Source: Thalassovita autumnalis | GTDB taxonomy: Bacteria; Pseudomonadota; Alphaproteobacteria; Rhodobacterales; Rhodobacteraceae | Assembly (NCBI RefSeq): GCF_001458255.1 | Contig: NZ_CYSB01000039.1 | Coordinates: 124,001-188,000, forward strand | DNA: 64,000 nucleotides | Direction of reading: 5' to 3' | Part shown: positions 36,480 to 47,400 of the stretch, piece after piece | Layout of the letters: each line of letters opens with the position of its first letter | How positions within the stretch are numbered: position 1 is the stretch's first letter | The notes under the pieces: generated by a model | Database searches by the model: none | Told to the model about the DNA's origin: nothing | What the model saw: the letters and a program-made list of their open reading frames with translations, nothing else | Position numbers and translations under genes: made by a program

Positions 36480-38098
36480 AGCTTCATCCTGATGTATTCC
36501 CGCGCATAACGGCTGAGAACCAGCACCCGCATCTGTTCACCGGTTTCAATCCGGGCAAACCCTGTCAGCCCCGCAAACAGCCGTGCCTGATCCTGCCCCA
36601 ACAGTTCGGCCTTAAGGGTCAGCTCTTCTTCGCCTGTGGTGGGGTCCACGGTCAGGCTGGGGGCGCTGGTCACATCCAGCTGCCACTCCTGCCCGGATAT
36701 GCCGCGAAACCAGATCACACCGCTTTGACCGACCTGCAACAGTGGCGCATCAACGCGGGCGATCTTCAGCCGCGCCGCATAGCGGTTTTCGGGCTGAACC
36801 ACAGCGATGTTTTCACCGGTGGGCTGGTAGCCACCCAGGACCTCATGCCCCAGCGCCTGCACCACGCGGGCGTCGAAAGGCGCGCGCAGCCGCAACTGCG
36901 CCAGCCGCTCCTCAAGCTGATCCAGACGTTTGCGGTTCTGCGCGATCTTCTGTTCTGACAGGACATAGGCCCCGTAGTCATTGGCCGAGAGGGCCGATTG
37001 TGCCGAAACCTCTTCAATTGCGATCTGCGCCACCAGATCGGCGCGCTGATCCAGCAGGTTCGGCGCCCGCAGATCGGCAATGGGATCGCCAGCGACCACC
37101 TGATCGCCCACCCGCACATGCATCTGTTCCAGAAAGGCCTCAAACGGCAGTGCCATCGCCTGGGCTGAGGCTGGCAGGCTGGTTGCGGTTGCGGTCACTT
37201 TCAACGGGGCGGGCAAGGCCAGCCAGACCAGCAGCGCCGCCGTTGTGGTCAGCGCCGCACCGCGCAACGCCAAGGCGCGCATGGGGCGCGGGGTGCGTCC
37301 CGGCAGGGCCGCCGCCAACACCGCCTTTAACGCGGCAAGCTGCGTTTCCGCCTGCGCGGTGGCGCCAAACAGCATGAAAGCATAGCCATGAGTACCAGGG
37401 GCGGGCAGGTCCAGCACCAGATCGCCGCCCCCGAACATGTCGCCCAACAGGGCGGGATCCAGGTTTTCAGCAGTGAAGTCATTGGCAGGGATGCGGCGTT
37501 GCTGCGGTTCATCACCGATCTGGTGTAGGATCACATGGCGCAACTCATCTGCGTAGGGTTCGCCGACCTGATCACTTAAGGTCAGCGCCCGCACCTTGCC
37601 ACGGCGCAGTTCGGCCAAAGCCGCAAACTGGCACAAGCCGGTTTCAATCATCGCATTGGCGATGACCTGCAACACCGCTTTGACCCCGCGTTTGCTGCCC
37701 TGCCCCAGCGCGGTCAGGGCCACCACCGCTGCCGTATCGGGCGCGACCTGACCATCGGCCATAGTGACAGAGGCCTCTGCGCCCTGTTGCCCGGGTTGCG
37801 CCGCACCAGAGGCCGCCAGAACCGCAGCCCCGCGCGCCTGAATGTCCTGCACCAGTGCTGACAGCGCATTCAGCGGTGGCACCGTGTCAAAGACCCAGGC
37901 CTGCCAGCGCGGCAGCGTAGTGGCGACCGGCAGGACAATCGCCAGCCGCTCTGCCAGTTTTCGCATATTGGGTTTATCGGCGCACATGGCGCGCAGATCC
38001 TGGACAGACATCCCCGCAGGCAAGGCACCCTTCAGCACCACCGCATCGGCGTCTGGCGCTGCCTCAAACTGCAGAACCGCGCTTACATCTTCCAGCAT
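36452..38098 (-). CDS. Membrane adaptor (HlyD-like) with large cytosolic N-terminus
   Basis: A 548-residue protein anchored by one helix at about 274-296 (LALRGAALTTTAALLVWLALPAP). The periplasmic part has a split barrel-sandwich domain (MALPFEAFLEQMHVRVGDQVVAGDPIADL; later RAPFDARVVQALGHEVLGGYQPTGENIAVV) around a coiled coil (about 345-395), as in HlyD/RND adaptors. The first 270 residues are cytosolic; residues about 130-260 look GAF-like (KAVLQVIANAMIETGLCQFAALAEL), which is unusual for an adaptor. The C-terminus KLWTWFDFQL is encoded in the 28-nt overlap with the M50 gene, so both are made together. Confidence 0.8.
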   Translation of the reverse strand: MLEDVSAVLQFEAAPDADAVVLKGALPAGMSVQDLRAMCADKPNMRKLAERLAIVLPVATTLPRWQAWVFDTVPPLNALSALVQDIQARGAAVLAASGAAQPGQQGAEASVTMADGQVAPDTAAVVALTALGQGSKRGVKAVLQVIANAMIETGLCQFAALAELRRGKVRALTLSDQVGEPYADELRHVILHQIGDEPQQRRIPANDFTAENLDPALLGDMFGGGDLVLDLPAPGTHGYAFMLFGATAQAETQLAALKAVLAAALPGRTPRPMRALALRGAALTTTAALLVWLALPAPLKVTATATSLPASAQAMALPFEAFLEQMHVRVGDQVVAGDPIADLRAPNLLDQRADLVAQIAIEEVSAQSALSANDYGAYVLSEQKIAQNRKRLDQLEERLAQLRLRAPFDARVVQALGHEVLGGYQPTGENIAVVQPENRYAARLKIARVDAPLLQVGQSGVIWFRGISGQEWQLDVTSAPSLTVDPTTGEEELTLKAELLGQDQARLFAGLTGFARIETGEQMRVLVLSRYAREYIRMKLWTWFDFQL

Positions 38099-38111
38099 CG
38101 CAACCGCTCAA

Positions 38112-38411
38112 TCAGGTTTCGATTTCACCAAACTGGTTTTCATAGGCTTTGATCGATTGGGTCAGGATCACCGCCAGACGTTTGGCCGCAAAGGGGCTCA
38201 TCACGATGCGATTGGCCAGTTTCACATCCACCTCTGCGGTTTCCTCACGGCTGCCGCGCCAATGCTGGTGGGTGCCAAACAGCAAGAAGAACTCTTCGCG
38301 GTTGGCCGTTGCCGTACCAACATTGGCGTAGGCGCTGACCATTTCGCTGTCATCCCAGTTGATGGTCGTGCCGTTCAGGGCGGTCGGGGCGCCGGTTACT
38401 TTTTCCGTCAT
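38112..38411 (-). CDS. DUF3467-family small protein
   Basis: A 99-residue soluble protein from the ATG at 38411 (a longer in-frame start overlaps the giant gene's stop). The C-terminal half has the DUF3467 pattern: DVKLANRIVMSPFAAKRLAVILTQSIKAYENQFGEI, preceded by YANVGTATANREEFFLLFG. The function of the family is not known. It sits 50 nt after the giant gene and 13 nt before the adaptor gene, all on the same strand, which suggests a role in handling or regulating the giant protein. Confidence 0.85.
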   Translation of the reverse strand: MTEKVTGAPTALNGTTINWDDSEMVSAYANVGTATANREEFFLLFGTHQHWRGSREETAEVDVKLANRIVMSPFAAKRLAVILTQSIKAYENQFGEIET

Positions 38412-38461
38412 GTTATCCGTCTCACATCTACGTTGTTGTTCAGCCAAGTCACGCGGCCAGT

Positions 38462-41400
38462 TCACTCAGCCGCAAGGGCCAGTTTTTCCATCTGTGTAAC
38501 CGCATCACGGTCAGTGACAACCCTGCTGAGGAGATAATCCACCACCTCACCGATCAGCGCTTCGAACTCCACCGCGCCCATGCGCGACAGGGACCCAAGA
38601 TCGTTGATCGCGCTTTCAATCAGCGCCCCGCGTACCAGATCCAGATCTGCCCCGGCGGCAATTGCATTGGCCAGCGCATCGGTGACCGCGGCGCTTTCCA
38701 GATAGGCCAGCACATGGGCCACGATCTGACCGCGTTGCAGCGGCCGCGCCTCAGCCTGATAGCCCTCAGGCACTTCGATCTCAGTCTCTTCGGCCACAAC
38801 GTCATCCTCGACCTCTTCGGGTGAGGTGAACTTCAGCGGCACACCGATGGAATCCTCTTCCTGCGCGGCAGAGACCACATCGGTGGCGCCCAGACCCGCA
38901 TAGTTTGAGGTGTAAAGCGCCCGGTGCGGGGTGTCGCCGACAAAGCCATCAATGCCCCAAGTGGCGCGGAACAGGCCCGCGTAACCATCGGACTGCAGCA
39001 GATCCTCAGCCGTGTCGCCGTAGAACAGATCCGGGCCCAGACCGCCCACCATGATGTCAAAGCCGCTGCCGCCGCTCATCTCATCATATCCGCCATCAAG
39101 GAAGGCAAAGTTGGTGTCGATGGTGATCACCTCATCCAGCAGACCTTCGGTGTTGAACGACCAGCTGCGGACGTAGATCACGGTTTCCCCGATCAGGAAA
39201 TCCTGACCGGCCTCACCATAGATGATGTCATCGCCGAAACCGCCCATGATGAAGTCATCACCATCAGAGCCATAAAGCGTGTCGTCAAAACCCAGATCTT
39301 CGCGGATGCCAACCATGCGGCTCATCCGGTCCCAGGCAGACTGACCCGGCAGCACGTTTTGGTAGCTGTCAAAGTGCAGGGTGACCAGATCCCCGACCAA
39401 CAGGTCATCATCCAGACCGCCGGTGATGCTGTCGTTGCCGAACTGACCGATGATGATGTTGTCGCCCGCGCCACCAAGCGCGGTCAGTTCATCATCACCG
39501 CCACGGTCCTGATTGGTCAGCACCAGTGTTTCCACATCAGTTTCATTGCGGAAGGTCACGGTGCCATCGTCGCCCAGAACCACATCTTCACCCGCTTGGG
39601 CCAGAACGGTGTCATTGCCCTGTGCGGCCATCACGATGTCATTGTCTGCACCGGCATCGATCCAATCATCGCCACCGGTCTGCATCACCTCAACCGTTGC
39701 CTGACCCAGCCCGGACATATGGGCAGAGGTCCAGTTGCCATCATCGCCAAGGATCAGATCGTCACCCGCGCCCGAGGAAATCCGATCCGCACCCGCACCG
39801 CCAAGGATCACATCAACCCCATCCAGCGCGGTGATGGTGTCATTGTCCCCCGTGCCCACGGTCTGTGTCACAGCCGTGCGCGTTGCCGCGCCGGCAAGGC
39901 CGGCGTCTTGGGTGATGATCCCCATGTCACCAATCACAGTGTTATCGCCATGGCCCGCCTGAATGCTGTCAGCCCCCAAGGCCCCGATGATCACATCAAG
40001 ACCTGCACCTGTGGTGATCGTGTCCGCACCATCCAAACCATGGGTCGCGAACACCTGACTGATGCCGCTGGTGTTGACCAGGATCTCACCATTGTCGCCA
40101 AGGATCAGGTTGTCCCCGTCACCCGCCGCCAGAGTGTCATCGCCGACGCCCAGAACGATGGTGTCCTGACCCGCACCTGAGGTCAGGCTGTCATTGCCGC
40201 CCAGCTCAGGGCTGGAGGTAGCGACCCGGGTCTGCACCGGTGTCACGGCAATCACGCCGTTATCACCCAGACCAATATTGTTGCCCTCCCCCAGATCGGC
40301 CACATCCGCGCCGTCGCCCAGCGCCATCATGTCATTGCCGCCCAGCGCGGTGATGGTGTCGTTGCCACCCAGCGCCGGGCTCTGCGTGGTCAGGGTGGTG
40401 CTGGTGCCGGCGACACGGATCACACCGTTGTCGCCCATCACCAGGTTGTCACCCGCGCCCAAGTGCGCCCAATCGGCACCCTCGCCGAGGTTCACCCAGT
40501 CACTGCCAGTGCCGGAGGTCACGCTGTCCGCGCCGCCGGTGGCATCGTCGGTGCTGGTCAGCGTGGTTTCTGCCGCCGTCACATCAATCACACCGTTGTC
40601 GCCAAGGATCAGGTTGTCACCATCACCCGCCGCCAGAGTGTCATCGCCGGAGCCAAGGACCATCACGTCCAGCCCGGCGCCGGAGGTCAGGCTGTCATTG
40701 CCGCCCTCCGCGGCGGTGTTGCTTTCCACCCGCGTCTGCACCGGTGTCACGGCAATCACGCCGTTATCACCCAGACCGATATTGTTGCCCTCACCCAGAT
40801 CGGCCACATCCGCGCCGTCGCCCAGCGCCATCATGTCATTGCCGCCCAGCGCGGTGATGGTGTCGTTGCCACCCAGCGCCGGGCTCTGTGTGGTCAGGGT
40901 GGTGCTGGTGCCCGCGACACGGATCACACCGTTGTCGCCCATCACCAGGTTGTCACCCGCGCCCAAGTGCGCCCAATCGGCACCCTCGCCGAGGTTCACC
41001 CAGTCATTGCCAGTGCCCGAGGTCACGCTATCCGCGCCGCCGGTGGCATCGTCGGTGCTGGTCAGCGTGGTTTCTGCCGCCGTCACATCAATCACACCGT
41101 TGTCGCCAAGGATCAGGTTGTCACCATCACCCGCCGCCAGAGTGTCATCGCCGGAGCCCAGCAGCACCCAATCGTTGCCGTCACTGGTGGTCACATCATC
41201 ATTGCCCCCAGCGGTGATCCCGTCAGAGCTGAGGCGCAGATCGCCGGTGCTGCGGGTCAGGCTCAACGTGCCAACGTCGCCCAGCACCGCGGCGGTGCCC
41301 AGACCAAAGCGCGCCTCATCATCGCCCAGACCCAATGCTGCAATGTGATCCCCTGCGCCAATGGTCAGGCTATCATTGCCACCGGCCTGGCTGGCATCCA

Positions 41401-44400
41401 ACTGCAGGAACCGCTCTGCCGCGTTGTTGCGTAGGGTGCCGGAATCGGCCAGCACTTCAAAATCACCATTGCCTGCAATCAGCGTATCTGCGCCCTCACC
41501 CAGCATCAGCTGCATGTCGCCATTGCCAACCGTGACGTGATCATCCCCGCTGCCCGGGGTGACATCCGCAACCAGGGAAACCGACAGATCAGCGCTGCGG
41601 CTGTCATGGGTCAGCGTGCCGCTGTCACTCATCACCGCGGAGGTGCCGTTGCCCGCGCTGATCGTGTCATTGCCATCGCCAGCAACAATCAACGCCGTGC
41701 CATTGGCTGCAGTGATCCGGTCACCATTGCCGGCGGTCACGCTGGCGGTGCTGGTCATCACCACCTCACGGCCGGTGTAGCTGCTGTTGTCATCAATGCG
41801 GATCGAGCCGTCATCACCCATGACGTAAGTGGTGCCATCGGCCAGGGTCGCCACGTCCGCGCCGCCGCCAAGGATCGCCGCCACATCACCGCCCGTGGTG
41901 GTCAGTTGGTCCGCGCCGTCACCGCTGTGGGCCGCGCTGATCATATCGGACACCATGGCCCGGATCAGGTTCTTGGCCCTTGCGTCGGCGGCCTCCTCAT
42001 CGCTGGTGGGGGTGCTGCCCAGCGGCACATAGCTGCGCAGGGCGTTCACCCCGACAGAGGTCATGTTGATGGTGCCGCTGTCGCTCAGCACGGCCAGACC
42101 CGCGGCCTGCGCCGCGATCATATCATTGCCGCCACCCGCGATCACCACATCCATCAGATCCTCCAGCGCGGGGCTGGTGTATTCAGACGGTGTATCCACA
42201 CCCAGAACGATGGTGTCATTGCCATCATGCGCCGAACCGGTGCCCGTCATCGACGGCCCCGTCAGATCGATCTGTCCCAGATCGCCCAGCACGAAATCCG
42301 CACCCAGGCCTGCATAGATCTCATCGGCCCCTTCGCCGCCAAGGATCATGTCATTGCCGCGCCCGGCCCGGATCACATCGTCGCCACCACTGGCGCTGGC
42401 GATGCCGCGGATCAGCGTCGGCACCTCAAGGATGCGCGACCCGGCAATTTCACCAAAGTCACCCAGGAAGATGTTGTTGCCTTCGTAATCCTCCAGCACC
42501 TCAGGCAGGCCCACATCAGACAGGCCGCCGATCAGGATGTCGTTGCCCTGTTCGCCTTTCAGCACATCGGTGCCGCCATTGCTGCTGGTGTCAAAGGTTG
42601 TGGTGGCGTGTTTCGCCACCATACTGGCCGAGAAGGTCACCGTGCCGAAATCACCCAGCAGGATGTCATTGCCAATCCCGCCCGAGATGCTGTCGCGGTC
42701 GCCGCCGCCGATCAGCACATCGGCACCATCGCCACCGCGCACGGTGTCATTGCCATCAGCAATGTCTTCGCTGGCCACAACAAGGCCAGAGGTTCGCTGC
42801 ACGCTCAGATCAATATCGCTTAGCGCCAATGCACTGCCGGAACTGTCGGACATGTCGAAAAGGCCGCCATTGATCAGGTCGTTTTCCAGACCACCAGCCA
42901 GCACATCCGCACCAGCGCCGCCTTCCAGAATGTCCTGACCCAGCTGACCAAACAGCTGGTCTGCCCCGGACCCGCCTATCAGGATGTCGCCTTTGTCTTT
43001 CAGCGCCATGGCTTTGATCGCCTCAGACGCGGTCAGCCCGTCTTCGCCTGCGGCTTTGCCCCAGCCCCAGACCTCGGTCCGGGCGCCGTCGACCTTGATC
43101 AGATCCGCACCGGCGCCGCCTTCGATGTAAACATCCGACCCACCGATGGAGATCACATCCTCCCCAGCGCCAGAGAAGACATGCACATTGCCCGTACCCG
43201 TCAGAACGCCGGTGATCTGGTCATCCCCAGCACCGGTCAGGATCACGTGGTTGCCGTTGCCCACGGTGACGGTTTCAACGTCTTTCGCCGCCTTCAGCTG
43301 GGTGTCCGCGGTATAGACCGACAACAGGCTATGCAGATTCAGTTTGCCGCCGTTGTAGTCATAATTGGCTGCAGCGCTGGGGTTGGGATTGCCGCTGGCA
43401 TCAATGCCCAGCAGCGCCAGCAGCTTCGCCTCAGTGACGCCACCGCTGGAAAATTCGCTGAGGAACAGATCCCGCATCCCGAAATCATCATCGCCAAAGT
43501 AGATCACATTGCCGCTTGGGATATTGACGGTGTCTGCACCCCCTTCACCGAAAATCACATAGGTCCCGGTTGCCCCGGCGGGTGCGGTGATCCGGTCAAT
43601 GCCGTCCCCGGCAAAGACCACATGCACACCAGACGGCGGCAGGGTGATCTGATCCGCACCGGTGCCCGTGTAGGTCACGGTTGGGATGCCGTTGTTGACG
43701 CCACTCAGATCGACGGTGTTGTTACCATTGCCGGCCGGCACGATGATGGCCCCGGCGGTTTGATCAAAGCTGCCTTGGATCGTCTGGCCACCGCTGTTAA
43801 GCGTCACCTGGAAAGGTGAATTGGGCCCATCCACAACAATCCGGTCATCGCCGTCGCCTTCGATGGTCGACATGCTGCCACCGGCACGCGCGCCCACATT
43901 CATGATCGCGGTGTTGCCCGTGTCGCCCAGATCAGTTGCCAGCTGCGCCGACGGCTTAAGCCCGCCAAAATCAATTGAATCGCCAAAGTTAAAGACGGTG
44001 GTCGACCATTTCAGATCCGGCAGCGGCCAGGGCAGGCTGATCCCGGCCCAGACGCTCAGCTTGAACTTGTAGCTGGCGCTGCCGCGGAACAGATAGCCAA
44101 GCGTATCACCGGGTGAATCAGCTGCAGCCTCAACCAGTGCGATCAGTTCGGGGATGCGCAATTTGCCGTCATCATTGGGATCGTTGAAGCTCAACTGCAC
44201 CCCGACGTGGAAGTTGGAACTCAACCCGGCAAGCCCTGCATTCAGACGCACCGAAGCGCCCAGATAGGCATCCACCAAGGAGCCCGGTGCGGCGTCGATA
44301 AAGACCCCATCCAGCAGACGCTCAGGGTCATAGGAATTCACGAAGTTCACAATGCCCGACATGTCATAGCCGACTTCGAACTTGGCGATGAAACGTGCCT

Positions 44401-47400
44401 CAAAGGTCGCCTTGAAGGCGCTTTGGACAATTTTCCTGACCCAACCAGGCATACCAAATTCGCTCAGCAGCTTGTCAGCCACGTCGATCACACCGGTGTT
44501 CACGTTAAACAACGTGAACTTGGCACGGACCAGATCCACTTCATCAAAGTTGCCCAACAGAATGTTGAGCGCCGAGAAGGGATCGGTCAGCAGCGGCAGC
44601 TCAGCCGAGAGGCCTTTGTTGGGATCGCCGAAGACACCAAAGCCACCACCTTGGGTCGCGGAGTCAGCGTTCGACCGCGAGATGTTGGACTGATCCATGC
44701 TGGACATGGTGGTTTCACCACTTTCGATGTCATCCGCATTGCCGGTGAAGTCATAGTCACCAAAGATCACCATTCCGCCCGTACGGTTCAGCGTCACCAG
44801 CATCTGAGTGACCTGATTGCCGACGGTGATCACTGTGTCCGCCATCGCGATGATCGGGAACACATTGCCCAGAATATCCACCAGGAAGCTGACGGGGGGC
44901 GACGACAGGAACTTGAAGAAATCGGCCAGCGGCTCAATGAAGCCCATGACCGGATCAAGGATCGGCGCGAGCAACGCATCATAAAGAACATTGGCGTCCA
45001 GACGGACCTGATTGAACATCAGCTTGTCGATGTTCAAACCATCAGCAACGCTGTAGCCGCCTTCAAAGATCAGCTCGGTCATCACGCTTGGGATGACCTG
45101 CGCGCCACCAAATTCGATCGGCTCCCCGGTTTCCGGGTTCAGCACGTTGGCTTCCAGACCGATCTGGATGTCAAAGCCGGCAACGAAGTCAAAACTGATC
45201 AGGTTGCTGGTATCCAGCTGCGCCAGATAGACCACCTTTTCCCAGTGCATCCGGTTGCCCAGACCATCGCGCACATCCACGCCACTGAAATCACGATAGG
45301 CGCTGTCCGCAGTGACACCGCCGGTGCCGTCTGGCTGATCATCGGGGTTCAGGATCTGCAGGCCAGTATCACCATATAGATCAGCACCCAGGCTGGCGGT
45401 CAGCTGCGCCGTGCCACTTTGGCCGCTGGCGCTGGCCCGTTCCGTCACGGTGCCATTGGTGACGGTCACCGCCTCAGCATTCACACCCAGAATGCCAAAC
45501 AAGCTCATCGAGCCCTCAAAGCTGCCTGCATCGACGGTGAAGTCGATGCTGACCTCATTCTCATCGGTGTCATTTAGCAGGAAGAAGCCCTTGCCATCGT
45601 AACCAAAGCCGATGTTGACGATGTAATCCAGCGTCATCCGCACCTTGGAACCATCTTCAACCGCAAGATCAAAGCCCGGCACGCCAAGGTCAAAATCAAT
45701 CGCCACCTCTTCGTCAAAGATGATCGCGTTGAAGTTCAGCGCCACGTAGAGGTAGCTGTCCTTAGTCGCGCCGTCGGTGTTCAGATAGGCCTGCAGATAC
45801 TGCGTGCCCGAGGTGCCCAACAGATCGTTCAGAGCGTCGTTCACCACGCCGGTCAGGAAATCGACCGTGGTGGGGTAGCTGCCATCGGGCAGTGGGGTTT
45901 CCGCCCAGGCCAGGGCCTTTTGCACTACGTTCAGGCGGAATTCGTCAAAGAAGGTCACGCCCGCGCCAATCGCATCGCCGACCACCGGCAGATTGATCCC
46001 GCTGAGGTAATCATCAAAGATCTGCTGCATCTGGTTCAGCAGCATATCAAGGCCACCCAGCACCAGCTTGGGATCGTTCAGGATCGCCAGAACGTTCAGG
46101 TTCTCCAAGAACTCTGACAGATCGGGCATCTCAAACTTGATTTCACCCAGACCGTCGCCAACCGCCAGCGCCACGCCGTTGTAAATGTCCATCAGCGCCC
46201 CTTCGAGCGAAGTGGACCAATTGGCTGAGGTCAGGTTGGCCAGCACAAAATCATCCGGCGTGACCAGCAGATCCGCCTTCCAGCTCAACCCATCAGTGGT
46301 GGGATCAAACAGACCCAACGTGTCGCTCATCGGCAGGAAGACATCGATCGCCATCGCCGCGTCCAGATCAAACAGATCGGCATAGCCCACGGCAGGATCA
46401 TTTGAGATTTCAAACACATGGCTCAGATCATATTGATCCGCGTGTTCATCCCCGTCGATGTCATTGATGCCCAGTCTCAGGAACGCGGGCGACCCTGCAT
46501 CGTCGCCGGCGGTGATCAGCGCATGGCCGTTTTCAACCATCACCTCAATCGGGCCCAAGCCCAGCTTCAGCTCCAGCCCGTCATTTACGCCCGCGGTGAA
46601 GCTGGCAATGATCCCGGTGTTGACCGTGTCCAGATAGACGCGCGGCGCACCAACAGTGACACCGTCATAGATCACCTCAGATGTCATATCGCCTGCGCTG
46701 AAATCACTGTTCCCGGCAAAGCCCAAGGCCCGCGCCACGTTGGAACCGCCAAGGCTTTCGACCTTGAAGCCGATGTCTTGGGACTTATCGTCGCCGCTGA
46801 CCGTGAAGGTGATTGCCTCATAGCCCAACGCCTGCGGATAATCAGTTGCCCGCAGTTTCAGCGCGCCGCCATCGTCCACCAGATCAAACAGGTTAGACAG
46901 CTGCACCGCCGGGATCGGCAGGGCGGAGGCGCTTAGCACATTGCGCGCCAGATAGGTGTTCTGCAGCGCCACATTGGCCGCCGCGATGAACCCCGCACGG
47001 GTCCGGTCCGCCTCGGCCGGGATGGTCACCTCCACCGGGGTTCCGTTTACCGAAACGGTGAAAATCAATTCATCCGCAAAGGCGGCGAAGCCGGCATCCA
47101 GCGCCACGGTCAGGGCACCGCCGTCATCAGTTCCTGTCACTTCGCCGGCACCGAAGAGTGCGGTCACATCAGTGTCGTCGATGATGGTGTTGTTGCTGTC
47201 AGACAGGGTGATCTGACCGCTGGCTTCATCATAGGTAAAGCTGACCGTTGCGCCAAACTCGGCCTTCACCGCGGCGTCAATCGCCGCAACCACATCGCCC
47301 AATGTGGTCAACCCTTCCAGATTGACCTCCACCCGTTTTTGTTCGCCGGTGTCATTGTCGATCCAAGTCAGACGCAGATCATTGCCGCCGCCCGGCGCAA

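Noticed and set aside
40090-41160. Possible CRISPR-like repeats
   Set aside because: The repeat unit is 504 bp, in frame and protein-coding, with no spacers.
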